From Gemmatimonas sp. (GTDB taxonomy: Bacteria > Gemmatimonadota > Gemmatimonadetes > Gemmatimonadales > Gemmatimonadaceae): a DNA stretch of 64,000 bases. The translations under genes and the position numbers were made by a program. Shown here in pieces: positions 38,908 to 48,473 of the stretch. Below the pieces are notes generated by a model. It was not told the origin of the DNA and made no database searches. It was given only the letters and a program-made list of their open reading frames with translations. The stretch is from assembly GCA_011390935.1 (NCBI GenBank), contig JAABRL010000010.1:23031-87030 (forward strand), written 5' to 3'. Every line of letters begins with the position of its first letter. Within the stretch, counting starts at the first letter, position 1.

Positions 38908-41523
38908 ATGACTGAACAGTTGAAGGCGGCGCCGAGTTTTCCGAGCGGCGACTACGAGATCGATAGTGTGCTCGGCTCGGGCGGCATGGCTGTCGTGTAT
39001 CGCGCGCGCGATCTGCGGCGGCAGCGGTCGGTGGCCATCAAGGTGCTGCGCGCCGAACTCACGCACGTCACCGGCTCCGATCGCTTCCGTCGGGAGATCG
39101 CTGTGGCGGCGTCCTTTGCGCACCCGCACATCGTTCCGCTGCTCGATCTGGGCGAGGCGCTCGACGCGCTCGGTCGCACCGTGCCGTTTTATGTCATGCC
39201 CCTCATCGAAGGGGAGACGCTGCGTGAACGCATTCATCGCGCGCCGCCGCTCACCGTGCCCGAAGCGCTCCGGCTGACGCGCGAGATTCTCGGTGCGCTG
39301 CACTACGCGCATCGGCAGGGGATCATTCACCGCGACATCAAACCGGCCAACGTGCTGCTCACCGGCGGACACGCGCTGGTGGCCGACTTCGGCGTCGCAC
39401 GCGCGCTGCCCGGCGCCACCGGCCTCTCCGAGTCCGACAGCACGATCACCCTCTCGGGGCTCACCGTCGGCACGCCAGCGTACATGAGTCCCGAGCAGGC
39501 GCTTGGCGACAAGTTCATGGACGAGCGCACGGACCTGTACTCCGCGGCGTGTGTGCTCTACGAAATGCTCGCCGGTCAGCCTCCGTTTGCGGCCGACTCA
39601 CCGTCGTCCATCATTTCGCTCAAGCTGAAGGGACAGGTCAAGCCTGTCAGCACCTTCCGCCCGGACATCCCGACAGCGCTCGATCAGGTGCTGCTTCGGG
39701 CGCTCGCCCCGGAACCGTCGCTCCGCTTCCCGACGGCGGCGGCGTTTGTCGACGCGATCGCCGATTTCGACAGCAGCGCGCACGTGCTCACACGCACCGG
39801 CATGAGCGCGGCGTCGCTGAGTCCGCCGTCTGGCTCCTGGACGATCCCGACCTGGGCACGACGGGTGCCCTCGACGACCGACACCACGATGTCGCCGATC
39901 GCACGCGGCGCCACGCTGCTCGCCGTCGCGGCCGCGGTTGGCGCGGTGGTGCTCGGAACGCTGCTCATGCGCGATCGGACCGCGACGCCCGCCGAGCCCC
40001 TCACCGATCGCGCGCGTGTCGCGGTGCTCCCATTCGAGCTGATCGATGCGGACAGCACGCTGGCCACCATGGCCAGCGGGCTCACGACCGATCTCATCGA
40101 CGAACTGTCGCGCTTCCCCGCGATCGCGGTGATCTCCCGCAACGGCGTGGCACCGTTCGCGGGCGGGCTGGTCACCACCGACAGCGTGGCGCGTGCGCTC
40201 AACGTGGGCAGCGTGGTCACGGGCGATGTGCGTCGGCTTCGCGATAGCGTGACGGTTACGGTGCGCCTCATTGACGGAAGCACGAGCACCCAGCTGGCGA
40301 GCGCCAGCGCCTCGGGGCCGGACCGTGATGTGCTCACCGTACGGGCCACGCTGCTCGATTCGGTGACCACGTTTTTGCGGCGCGTGATCGGTCAGCAGCT
40401 GGGGGATTCGCGACTGCAGGGGACCTCGAACCCGGAAGCGTGGGCGCTGCTCGCGCAGGCGCGCGGCATGGGCGAAGGGGAGCTGCTGCGCGCCGGCGCG
40501 CTCACACCGAGCAATCGCGCGTCCCGCTTCGCCGTGGCGGATTCCCTGCTCATGCGGGCCGCGTCACTCGATACCCGATGGGCGGCCCCCTATGTGCTGA
40601 GCGGTCGCCTCCTGCTGCAGCGCGCAGGGTTCGAAGAAAGCGCGGCCCTGCGCAGTCCGAACTCCAGCACCGATCCGGCGGCGACGCCCGACGCGCTTCG
40701 TCGCGCAGCCGTGGACCGCGCCGAGCTCGCGCTGGCGCGTGATCCGTCCGACGATCAGGCGCGGCATCTGCGCGGTCGCGCGCGACTCGATCTGTGGCGC
40801 ACCGCGCGGCCGGTCGCGCCCGACTCGCTGCGCGCTGCGGCCGAAGCCGACTTGCGCGCCGTCACCGGGCGCCGTCGCGATATGGCCGAAGCCTGGAACG
40901 ACCTCAGCAGCCTGCTGCAGCTCACCGGCAACTACGAAGGGTCGCGGGTTGCGGCTGAAGCGGCGCTCACTGCGGACGCGTTCCTTCGCAGTGCCGAAGC
41001 CGTTGTGAGCCGCCTGCATTTCACGTCGCTGGGCAGCGGACGCATTGATGACGCACGCATGTGGTGTGATCGTGGTCGCACGCGCTACCCGCGCGATCCA
41101 CGCTTCTGGGGCTGCGAACTGACGACCCTTGGCTGGACCGGCCATACCCCCGCCGACGTGTCCACAGCGTGGCAGCTGCTGCGGGCCAGCGAGGCCCGTG
41201 ATACGAGCAACCTGCTGGCCGCCGGCTGGGGCACTCGACGGCTGCTGGTGGCGGCGGTGACCGCGCGGGCCGGACTTGCGGACAGTGCGCGAGCGATCGT
41301 GGCAGACGTGCGAGCGAATGTGCCGCCGTTCGTACCCGAAGATCAGCTCGACTACGGGGAGGCGTATGTCTCTGCGCTGCTCGGCGACTCGGCGCGCGCC
41401 CTCCCGCTGCTCGAGCGCTACCTGCGCGCCAATCCCGCGCTGCGAGGGCAAGTGCGCAACAGTCCGTGGTTCGTCGCGCTGCGCACCAACGCCGATTTCA
41501 TCGCACTCACCGCGCCGCGCTGA
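38908..41523 (+). CDS. Transmembrane Ser/Thr kinase with TolB/FlgO-like and TPR-like regions
   Basis: 871 residues. The Hanks-type kinase (about 16-290) has LGSGGMAVVYRA, Lys in VAIKVL, HRDIKPANVLL, DFG and GTPAYMSPEQ, all intact. One transmembrane helix (about 334-353, LLAVAAAVGAVVLGTLLM) is followed by an extracytoplasmic TolB/FlgO-like domain (about 371-497; RVAVLPFELIDADSTLATMA) and a C-terminal repeat region (about 498-871) rich in helical pairs resembling TPRs. This layout is common in Acidobacteria and Gemmatimonadota. Signals and targets are unknown. Confidence 0.92.
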   Translation: MTEQLKAAPSFPSGDYEIDSVLGSGGMAVVYRARDLRRQRSVAIKVLRAELTHVTGSDRFRREIAVAASFAHPHIVPLLDLGEALDALGRTVPFYVMPLIEGETLRERIHRAPPLTVPEALRLTREILGALHYAHRQGIIHRDIKPANVLLTGGHALVADFGVARALPGATGLSESDSTITLSGLTVGTPAYMSPEQALGDKFMDERTDLYSAACVLYEMLAGQPPFAADSPSSIISLKLKGQVKPVSTFRPDIPTALDQVLLRALAPEPSLRFPTAAAFVDAIADFDSSAHVLTRTGMSAASLSPPSGSWTIPTWARRVPSTTDTTMSPIARGATLLAVAAAVGAVVLGTLLMRDRTATPAEPLTDRARVAVLPFELIDADSTLATMASGLTTDLIDELSRFPAIAVISRNGVAPFAGGLVTTDSVARALNVGSVVTGDVRRLRDSVTVTVRLIDGSTSTQLASASASGPDRDVLTVRATLLDSVTTFLRRVIGQQLGDSRLQGTSNPEAWALLAQARGMGEGELLRAGALTPSNRASRFAVADSLLMRAASLDTRWAAPYVLSGRLLLQRAGFEESAALRSPNSSTDPAATPDALRRAAVDRAELALARDPSDDQARHLRGRARLDLWRTARPVAPDSLRAAAEADLRAVTGRRRDMAEAWNDLSSLLQLTGNYEGSRVAAEAALTADAFLRSAEAVVSRLHFTSLGSGRIDDARMWCDRGRTRYPRDPRFWGCELTTLGWTGHTPADVSTAWQLLRASEARDTSNLLAAGWGTRRLLVAAVTARAGLADSARAIVADVRANVPPFVPEDQLDYGEAYVSALLGDSARALPLLERYLRANPALRGQVRNSPWFVALRTNADFIALTAPR

Positions 41524-41583
41524 CGGCCGCCTGTCTGGCGACCGTCGGGCGTGCTCGATCCGACGCGCCTGTCGCGGAGGCGA

Positions 41584-42030
41584 TCAGGGTTCGACGGTGT
41601 GCGCGAACTGCGTGATCACGCGCTGCATGCGCGCCAGTTCGGCCTTGTTCTGGAACCACGCGCCCATCACGTTCGCCGGCTGCTCGGAGTAGTTGAACAG
41701 CAGAATCGACGGGGGCGTGGGCAGCAGCAGATCCATCAGGGCACGCACGCTCTGTCCCGCGCGTCGCGCGATGCGATCGTCGGGAAGCTTCGACTCACCG
41801 AGCGCCTGGAGCAGCCGCAGCGCCAGCTCGAGCTTCTGCGGCCCCCACGAGGCCTCGGGAAGCAGCTTCGCCAACGTGGCGTCGAACGACACGGCTGCAG
41901 CGCGTTCCACCACGGCCGCGTCGAGCGTCACCGGTCCTTCACAGATGACCTCACCGTCCGGCGTCACGCGGCAGATCAGCGGCGGATCTTCGTCGTACCG
42001 TGCCAAACGGAGGGAATCAGCAGACGACAT
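41584..42030 (-). CDS. Hypothetical cytoplasmic protein
   Basis: 148 residues from the ATG at 42030 (MSSADSLRLARYDEDPPLIC), preceded by GGAG at good spacing; the tracked start 5 codons upstream is less likely. There is no signal peptide or membrane segment. The N-terminal third is beta-like (CRVTPDGEVICEGPVTLD); the rest is helical. It lies between two unrelated genes, convergent with the kinase and upstream of the lectin-like gene. I do not recognise the family. Confidence 0.7.
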   Translation of the reverse strand: MSSADSLRLARYDEDPPLICRVTPDGEVICEGPVTLDAAVVERAAAVSFDATLAKLLPEASWGPQKLELALRLLQALGESKLPDDRIARRAGQSVRALMDLLLPTPPSILLFNYSEQPANVMGAWFQNKAELARMQRVITQFAHTVEP

Positions 42031-42071
42031 GAACACACACTCCAAGTTGCGAGAGGGTCAGCGACACAACA

Positions 42072-42737
42072 TCAGCGAGCAAAACAATAAAACAGTCCGT
42101 TGCCGCCCGTGCCGATGAGATTCTGCTGACTGCACCCGCGCGTGGGGTGCGCGGAGTTCCACGAGGTGGGGCGCAGGCCACCGCCCTGCTTGTCGTGATG
42201 CCCCGCGAGCGCAGCGCCGCTGTCATTGCTGGTCCAGTTGCCGCAGGTCGTGTCGGTGGTATCGACGGCGAATGTGCCATCGGGCATGGAGCCCGTGAGG
42301 ATATCGTGCTGGTTCGGCGTGTCGCCGCGACCGTTCACCATCGCGCCCTTCTCGTTCAGGCTCCCTTCCTTGCCGAGCGCGTTGTCGTCGCTGTGCAGGT
42401 GCGCAACGTCGCGTGCAACGAGGACCCCCTTCGCGTTGTACCACGGTCCCGAGCCGATGCGATCCTTCGCGTGCACCGCAGGCTGACCCCCAGCCGGTGC
42501 GGCGCTGAGGTACGCGCGCCACTCGCGACCGGTCACCCCTGCGGCCTCGGCCAGCGTGGCGCAGTGCCGATCGGCCCCCGCCAGGCCGCCAAGATTCGCA
42601 CCGTCGCCGGGGCCGACGCTGGTGATGAAGAAGCTCATCGTCTGGGCCGGTGGTGTCGACTCGGTGGGGGCGGTGACGACGAGGGCGGCGGCCGCGGCGG
42701 CCAGCGCGGTGAATGCGGCGGGCAGGGCGAGATGCAT
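42072..42737 (-). CDS. Exported lectin-like (DUF1554/endostatin-like fold) protein
   Basis: 221 residues from the ATG at 42737: a signal peptide (LPAAFTALAAAAAALVVTAP), then a domain beginning MSFFITSVGPGDGANLGGLA with ADRHC and WRAYLSA, Cys pairs and a closing GRGxxxxNLIGTGGNGLFYC-like region. This is the pattern of exported C-type-lectin-like/DUF1554 domains (TSxxxGANLGGLxGADxxC). The cysteines should form disulfides outside the cytoplasm. The ligand is unknown. The long tracked N-terminal extension is shadow sequence of the divergent MCP gene region. Confidence 0.8.
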   Translation of the reverse strand: MHLALPAAFTALAAAAAALVVTAPTESTPPAQTMSFFITSVGPGDGANLGGLAGADRHCATLAEAAGVTGREWRAYLSAAPAGGQPAVHAKDRIGSGPWYNAKGVLVARDVAHLHSDDNALGKEGSLNEKGAMVNGRGDTPNQHDILTGSMPDGTFAVDTTDTTCGNWTSNDSGAALAGHHDKQGGGLRPTSWNSAHPTRGCSQQNLIGTGGNGLFYCFAR

Positions 42738-42942
42738 GGAGAGGCTCCGGGGAGGGGGTAGATACGCAAAGGTGCGTCGTGTTTGGCCAATGGGCAAATC
42801 GCGGGCGGACTGTTGCGCGGATGCAACAGTCAACTTCCTGGCCAAGCGTCCGAAACTGAGCCATGCGTGATCAGGTGGCGTGCTGCGGCCTGATTGACGA
42901 TCCCACCGCTGGTCCCCTGCCGTTCCCTCCGCCGGACCTGAT

Positions 42943-45417
42943 ATGTCGCTCCGCCTGACCCACTGGCCCATTGCGCGAAAACTCGCGCTGGCCTGCCTGC
43001 TTTTCGGTGTTGTGCCCGTTGCCATCATCGTGCCCCTCGGCCTGAAAGGGGTCGCCGACAGTGCCCGCGAACGCGCCGCGGACCGGCTGCGCGAAACCGC
43101 CGGACATCTGGCCGACAAGATCGATCGCAACCTGTTCGAACGCTATGGCGACGTGCAGGCGTTCGGCTTCAATGATGTCGTGCTCGACCGCGCGCACTGG
43201 TACCGCACCGCCAGCACCAGCAATGGCATTGCGCAGCGCATCAATGCGTACGTGGACGCGTACGACATCTATCCGCTGGCCATGTTCGTGGACGCCGAGG
43301 GGCGGCTGGTGGCCGTCAATGACCGCGACGCGCAGGGGGAACCCCTGGAGTCGGCGGCTCTGTACGCAACCAACTACGCCGACCGTCCATGGTTTCGCGC
43401 GTGCATGAGCGGCGCCTTCACCACGAAGATGGCGTTCAGCGATGAAGTCAACACGGTGGCCGACGGCACCGTCATCTCGGCGGCGCATGCCGACGAGGAC
43501 GTCCGTGCGGTGTACGGCGCCGCCGCGCCCGAAGTGATCGGATTTTCCGCGCCGGTGCGTGATCGCGCGGGCGAGGTGATCGGGTGCTGGCACAACTTGG
43601 CCTCGATCGGTCTCGTGGGCGACATGCTCGCCGCGGCTGCCGCAGATCTGAAGACGGCGGGATACCCCGGCGCGATCCTGCTGGCGGTGGACAGCACGGG
43701 ACATCCCCTCGAGTACCGCGGTGCGCTTGGTGCCGACGACGCCGGGTCGGCCGTGCGCGCGTTCGGACCGGCCATCGCCGCGCTCTCGGCCGGTGAATCC
43801 GGCCACCTGCCCGCGGCACTCGACGGTGTGCCCATGGAGGTCGGCTTTGCACACCTTCGCGGCGCGCTGGGCTACCCGGGCATGAACTGGGGGGTTCTCA
43901 TGGCGGTACCACAGGCCGAGATCGATGCGGCGGCCAATCTCCACGGCATGACGCGCGCGGCCTCGTTGCTCTCCATCATCTTCGCCATGGTGATCGTGGC
44001 GATGGCGCAGTGGTTGGGCGCGCGAGTGGCGCGCCCGATCGCACGGATGGCCGAGGTCGCGCAGGCGGTGTCGATCGGGCGCCTCGATCACACCGTGCCT
44101 TGGCCGTCGCAGGATGAAATCGGCGCCGTCGCCTTGTCGATCAATCGGATCGTGGAGTCACAGCGAACACTGGCCGCAACCGCCACACGCGTCGCCGCGG
44201 GTGACACCGCGGCGGAGGTGACTGTTCGGTCCGAACACGATGAACTCGGCAGTGCCTTCGTGGTGCTGCGCGATACGCTGGCTCAGCTGGTGGGCGAGAT
44301 GCAGCGACTGTCCGCGGCCGCACAGCAAGGCAACCTGGACGTGCGCGGCGACGCCGCCCGTTTTCAGGGGGCCTTCAAGGATCTCATCGCCGGTGTCAAC
44401 GCCACCGTCGACGCGGGCACCGCGCCCGTGCGCGATGCGCGACGCGTGCTCGACCGGGTTGCCGCGCGCGATCTCACCGCCCGCATGAGCGGACGGTACG
44501 AGGGGGAGCATGCTGTCCTTGCGACAAGTCTCAACGCGGCCGTGGCCGATCTCGCGGAGGCGCTCTGCGACGTGCGCGGTGAGGCACAGCGCATCTCCTC
44601 GGCCACCGAGCAGGTCGCGACCGCAGCGCAGGAGCAGGCCAACGGGGCGACGGAGCAAGCCGGCCTGCTTGCCTCGGTGCACCAGGATGTCTCCCAGTTG
44701 CGTACGCGCGGTGCCGCGGTCGCAGAGCGGGCCACCGAACTGCGACAGTTGGTGACGGCCACGCGAGACGCCGCCGAAACGGGGCACGCGCGCGTCACGG
44801 AAGTGGCGAAGGCGCTCGACGTGATTCGCGAACGCGCGTCGGCCACGCAGCGCATTGCCCGCAAGATCGAGTCGATCGCATCGCAGACGAACCTGCTCTC
44901 GCTCAACGCGGCCGTGGAAGCGGCGCGCGCTGGCAGCGCGGGCGCTGGCTTCGCGGTGGTTGCGGAGGAAGTGCGATCGCTTGCACTTCGCGCCTCGGAC
45001 GCGGCGCGGGAAACGCAGAGCGTGATCGACGAGGCCATCGCGAGCGTGGCCGATGGTGTGCGCGTGGGGGCGGTGGCCGTGGACGTGCTCGCCCGCATTC
45101 AGGGGCAGGCCAGCCAGGCCTCGGTCGTGGTCCTCGATATCGACGAGGCCACGAAGGAGCAGGCGGTGCGACTCCAGGCGATTGAACAGTCGGCCACCGC
45201 GGTCGCCGACGTCACGTCGGCAGCCGCGGCAAGCGCCGAAGAGACGGCGGCGGCCTCGTCGGAGATGGCCTCACAGGCGGGGACGCTGTCCGAGCTCGTG
45301 GGGCGGTTCCGTCTCTCGGCGCGGAGCACGTCAGGTCGCCACACGCGTCGCCTCGCCGTGACGCACGCGGCGTCGGTGCCATCGGGCCGTGAACTCGATG
45401 AGATGCTCGTGTCGTAG
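42943..45417 (+). CDS. Methyl-accepting chemotaxis protein (dCache sensor)
   Basis: 824 residues: transmembrane helix 1 (about 11-32), a periplasmic dCache-like sensor of about 300 residues, transmembrane helix 2 (about 342-362), a HAMP domain (about 363-415) plus a second HAMP-like region, and a C-terminal signalling domain with the hairpin tip [17 protein letters not shown]. The C-terminus ends RELDEMLVS without an NWETF-type receptor-tether pentapeptide. It senses small molecules and feeds the chemotaxis kinase; no other che gene is in the window. Confidence 0.95.
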   Translation: MSLRLTHWPIARKLALACLLFGVVPVAIIVPLGLKGVADSARERAADRLRETAGHLADKIDRNLFERYGDVQAFGFNDVVLDRAHWYRTASTSNGIAQRINAYVDAYDIYPLAMFVDAEGRLVAVNDRDAQGEPLESAALYATNYADRPWFRACMSGAFTTKMAFSDEVNTVADGTVISAAHADEDVRAVYGAAAPEVIGFSAPVRDRAGEVIGCWHNLASIGLVGDMLAAAAADLKTAGYPGAILLAVDSTGHPLEYRGALGADDAGSAVRAFGPAIAALSAGESGHLPAALDGVPMEVGFAHLRGALGYPGMNWGVLMAVPQAEIDAAANLHGMTRAASLLSIIFAMVIVAMAQWLGARVARPIARMAEVAQAVSIGRLDHTVPWPSQDEIGAVALSINRIVESQRTLAATATRVAAGDTAAEVTVRSEHDELGSAFVVLRDTLAQLVGEMQRLSAAAQQGNLDVRGDAARFQGAFKDLIAGVNATVDAGTAPVRDARRVLDRVAARDLTARMSGRYEGEHAVLATSLNAAVADLAEALCDVRGEAQRISSATEQVATAAQEQANGATEQAGLLASVHQDVSQLRTRGAAVAERATELRQLVTATRDAAETGHARVTEVAKALDVIRERASATQRIARKIESIASQTNLLSLNAAVEAARAGSAGAGFAVVAEEVRSLALRASDAARETQSVIDEAIASVADGVRVGAVAVDVLARIQGQASQASVVVLDIDEATKEQAVRLQAIEQSATAVADVTSAAAASAEETAAASSEMASQAGTLSELVGRFRLSARSTSGRHTRRLAVTHAASVPSGRELDEMLVS

Positions 45418-45458
45418 CGGGGAGTCGTCATGGGGCGCATCGCCGTATCATTCGCCCC

Positions 45459-46640
45459 ATGTCCATCCTCGATCGCGATACGCTCGGCGCCTTCTGCCGC
45501 CACACGCACGTCGAGCTCGCCGGTGCCCCGACCGGTCTGCTCGCGGGCCTCACCTTCGGCCTGAAGGACCTGTTCGATGTGGCCGGCCATCGCACGGGCT
45601 TCGGGAGCCCGGACTGGTGGCGCACGCATGCGCCGGCGATGCGCTCCGCGCCGGTGCTCACGCAGCTGCTCGCGGCCGGTGCGTCGATGGCGGGCAAGAC
45701 GCACACCGAAGAGATGGCGTTCAGTCTCACCGGCGAAAACGCGCACTACGGTACACCGGTCAATCCGGCCGCACCGGGGCGTGTGCCGGGTGGCTCCTCG
45801 AGCGGGTCGGCAGCGGCGGTGGCGGGCGGGCTCGTGGACTTTGCGATCGGCACCGATACCGGCGGCTCGGTGCGCGCACCGGCGAGCTTCTGCGGCATCT
45901 ACGGTATCCGTCCAACGCACGGGCGTATTTCGCTCGATGGCGCGTGCCCACTCGCGCCGGGCTTCGATACGTGTGGCTGGTTCGCACGGGATGCTGATCT
46001 GCTCGCGCGTGTGGGCGAGGTGCTGTTGGCCGCACCGATCATGGGGACACCGGGACGACTGCTGCTCGCGCAGGACGCGTTCGCGCACGCGCTTCCCGAG
46101 ACGGCGTCGGCGCTCGCGGTGGCGGTGACGCGTGTGGAAGCGCTGTTCGGTCCCGCCCACCCGGTGACGGTGAGCGCCGATGGGCTGCCCGCCTGGTTCG
46201 ACGTATTCCGCACGCTCCAGCACGACGAGATCTGGCAGACGCACCGCGCGTGGATCACCGCGGAGCGCCCCGCCTTCGGCCCCATGATCGCGGCGCGTTT
46301 TGCGGCGGTCGCGAACACCGATCCCGGCGCGGTGGCGCGGGCGCTGGCGCGCCGCGTCGAGATCGGCGCGCTCCTCGACGGACTGCTCGCCGATCGTGCG
46401 ATACTGCTGCTGCCCACGGTGCCCGACATCGCGCCGCGCTGCAACGAACCCGCCGAGACGGCGGTGCCGGTGCGTGAGCGCGCCTTGGCGTTGCTGTGCA
46501 TCGCCGGACTGGGCGGTCTGCCGCAGGTCTCGGTGCCGGCCGGCACGGTCAACGGATGTCCGATCGGTCTGTCGCTGATCGCCGCACGGGGCGAAGACGA
46601 GCTGCTGCTCAGCGTGGTGCGGCAGCTCGCGGAGGCGTGA
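45459..46640 (+). CDS. Cytoplasmic amidase-signature enzyme
   Basis: 393 residues with the complete Ser-cisSer-Lys set: FGLKDLFDVAG (Lys), PGGSSSGSAAAVAGG (cis-Ser), GTDTGGSVRAPAS (nucleophile). There is no signal peptide, unlike the amidase at 37 kb. The length and compact form resemble the small amidases of the AtzE/indoleacetamide-hydrolase type rather than GatA. It is followed 4 nt later by a patatin-like gene, so the two are probably cotranscribed. The substrate is unknown. Confidence 0.88.
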   Translation: MSILDRDTLGAFCRHTHVELAGAPTGLLAGLTFGLKDLFDVAGHRTGFGSPDWWRTHAPAMRSAPVLTQLLAAGASMAGKTHTEEMAFSLTGENAHYGTPVNPAAPGRVPGGSSSGSAAAVAGGLVDFAIGTDTGGSVRAPASFCGIYGIRPTHGRISLDGACPLAPGFDTCGWFARDADLLARVGEVLLAAPIMGTPGRLLLAQDAFAHALPETASALAVAVTRVEALFGPAHPVTVSADGLPAWFDVFRTLQHDEIWQTHRAWITAERPAFGPMIAARFAAVANTDPGAVARALARRVEIGALLDGLLADRAILLLPTVPDIAPRCNEPAETAVPVRERALALLCIAGLGGLPQVSVPAGTVNGCPIGLSLIAARGEDELLLSVVRQLAEA

Positions 46641-46644
46641 TCCG

Positions 46645-47742
46645 ATGGCGGTGGCGATTCATTCGCACGCCCCCTCGCTCACGCTGCGCGCCGGACCGGC
46701 GGCGCTCGCGCACCTGCGCGCGCACGGACTCCGCGCCAACGATATTGACGTGATGCCGGGGGCCTCCGGCGGCGCCAAGTGGCTCGCGATCGCCGGCTTG
46801 GACCGGTACGTCTTCGGCGAGTTGCTGCAGGCGCCGCGCACGCGCCCCCTGCACCTCATCGGCTCCTCGATCGGCAGCTGGCGCATGGCCTGTCTCGCGC
46901 AGCGCGATCCGGTGGCGGCCCTCGCACGCGGTCACGACGCGTACATCTACGAGCAACGCTATTCGGCGAACCCCACCGTCGCCGAAATCACCACCGTCCT
47001 CACGCGTGCGCTCGACCTGCTGCTCGGTCCGCACGGCGTGGACGAAATCCTCTCGCACCCCACGTTTCGTGTGCACGTCATCACGGCCGCTGCGCGCGGG
47101 CTCGCCGCGAGCGCGAAACGATCGGTGCTGTCAGCGAGCATCGCGATGGCCGCGGCAGGCAACAGTGTGTCGCGACGCGCGCTCGCGCTCCAGTTCGTGC
47201 GGCGCATCTTTCACAACGCGGGCGTGCACACGCCGTTCGCCCATTTGCGCGATCTGCCCACCGAGCACGTCGCGCTCACGCATGCGTCGTTGCGCGCGGC
47301 GCTGCTCGCGTCAGGGTCGATTCCCCTTCTGCTCGATGGTGTGCGCGTGCCTGGTTCCGGCGCCGATGTGCACTGGGACGGCGGCGTACTGGACTATCAC
47401 CTCGATCTCGATTTCGGTGCGGGGCATGGACTGGTGTTCTACCCGCACTTCTATTCGCACGTCGTGCCGGGGTGGTTCGACAAGGGCTTGCCGTGGCGGC
47501 GCGCGCGCCCGGCGAACTTTGCGCGCGCGCTGCTCGTGGCGCCGAGTGCGGCGTTCGTGGCCGGGCTGCCGGGAGGAAAGATTCCGGACCGGCGCGATTT
47601 TCGCGCGTTCGACGACACGGAGCGCATGCGGCGGTGGCAGCGCACGCGGGACGAATCCGAGCGACTCGGAGACGAACTGCGCACGCTGGTCGCGACTGAT
47701 CGCCTTGCGGACGTCGCGCAGCCCTGGGCGGTTCAGTCCTGA
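46645..47742 (+). CDS. Patatin-like phospholipase
   Basis: 365 residues. The GxSxG nucleophile elbow is GASGGA (Ser41) in VMPGASGGAKWLAIAGLDR, and a WDGGVLDYH segment supplies the catalytic Asp (DGG), the dyad of patatin phospholipases. The glycine-rich oxyanion-hole loop expected before the elbow is not obvious, so activity is likely but not certain. There is no signal peptide. It lies 4 nt after the amidase and probably shares its mRNA. Confidence 0.82.
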   Translation: MAVAIHSHAPSLTLRAGPAALAHLRAHGLRANDIDVMPGASGGAKWLAIAGLDRYVFGELLQAPRTRPLHLIGSSIGSWRMACLAQRDPVAALARGHDAYIYEQRYSANPTVAEITTVLTRALDLLLGPHGVDEILSHPTFRVHVITAAARGLAASAKRSVLSASIAMAAAGNSVSRRALALQFVRRIFHNAGVHTPFAHLRDLPTEHVALTHASLRAALLASGSIPLLLDGVRVPGSGADVHWDGGVLDYHLDLDFGAGHGLVFYPHFYSHVVPGWFDKGLPWRRARPANFARALLVAPSAAFVAGLPGGKIPDRRDFRAFDDTERMRRWQRTRDESERLGDELRTLVATDRLADVAQPWAVQS

Positions 47743-47809
47743 GCACATCGACCCAGTGGTATTCTCGTCTCGTCGCATTTCGCGGCGCGTCGGTCGGTTT
47801 GTGGCACCC

Positions 47810-48028
47810 ATGCCCGCTTCGCCCACGACCGCTCGGCGTTTCGCCGTGCTCACCATCGTGATCGGTGGCGTGATACCGGGCATGTCGACAGCCGATCTCG
47901 ACGACTTCGGACCGTCGCGCAACATCATCGGCCTCGAGGTGCATCGGCCGGGTACGATGCCGGCCGAGTTCCAGCAGCTGCGTACGAACACCAACGACGG
48001 CGTGATTGCGGTGTGGACGACGCACTGA
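47810..48028 (+). CDS. Possible small hypothetical protein
   Basis: 72 residues from the ATG at 47810, with strongly GC-rich third positions like its neighbours and a normal amino-acid mix (FAVLTIVIGGVIPGMSTADL; the first part may be a membrane-proximal hydrophobic strand). There is no family I recognise and no clear ribosome site. It lies in the 364-nt space between the patatin gene and the next small gene; the rest of that space shows nothing I can support. Confidence 0.4.
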   Translation: MPASPTTARRFAVLTIVIGGVIPGMSTADLDDFGPSRNIIGLEVHRPGTMPAEFQQLRTNTNDGVIAVWTTH

Positions 48029-48106
48029 CGTCTGCGTCTGAGCACACGTCTGCGGCGTGCGTGCGCCAGCAACGTGCATCGGCTCACGCATCGCTGGCTT
48101 CGCGAC

Positions 48107-48391
48107 TCAGCGCTGCAGCAGCTGCGTCAGCAGTTCAGGGAGGGCGTGCAGCTGATCGACGTGATCTGGCGCGGAGTTGCCCGCGTATCCGTGCAGTTCG
48201 AAGCGGCCCTCACGCACGGTGCTGAGCTGCTGCATCCCGCGCGGCCCCCACGAAAGGACCGCGGTGCGCTCGAGCGCGAGCGCGTCGAGCAGCCAATCGG
48301 CGGTCTCCGTGGTGCTCGCGTAGGATCCCGGGAGCAGCGCGGCCACGGCCTGATGCGGCAACCAGGCGGCAGCGTGAAAGTGCACTACCAC
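48107..48391 (-). CDS. Small hypothetical protein, possibly N-terminally truncated
   Basis: 94 residues from a GTG at 48391 with good GC3 codon bias. The first residues (VVHFHAAAWLPHQAVAALLP) look like an interior strand-turn-helix, and the same frame stays open upstream through LPVV and SLP with no standard start before the kinase stop, so the true N-terminus may be lost. A 15-bp tandem repeat lies just upstream. There is no family match. It sits downstream of the kinase on the same strand and could be its cotranscribed partner. Confidence 0.5.
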   Translation of the reverse strand: MVVHFHAAAWLPHQAVAALLPGSYASTTETADWLLDALALERTAVLSWGPRGMQQLSTVREGRFELHGYAGNSAPDHVDQLHALPELLTQLLQR

Positions 48392-48420
48392 CGGCAGCGA
48401 ATCCTGTGTGCGCGCGGTGC

Positions 48421-48450
48421 CTGTTGACGCGGTGCCTGTTGACGCGGTGC
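48421..48450. repeat. Two tandem copies of a 15-bp unit
   Basis: CTGTTGACGCGGTGC occurs twice in a row, with a partial GCGCGGTGC before it and GTGT after it. It lies between the kinase stop and the small gene. It is short and probably a slippage product. Confidence 0.7.
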
Positions 48451-48473
48451 GTGTCCCCCCGGCGAGCGGAGCC

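Noticed and set aside
47311-48087. Minus-strand ORF of 258 residues over the patatin gene end
   Set aside because: Mostly antisense to patatin, with Arg/Ser/Met-rich shadow composition.
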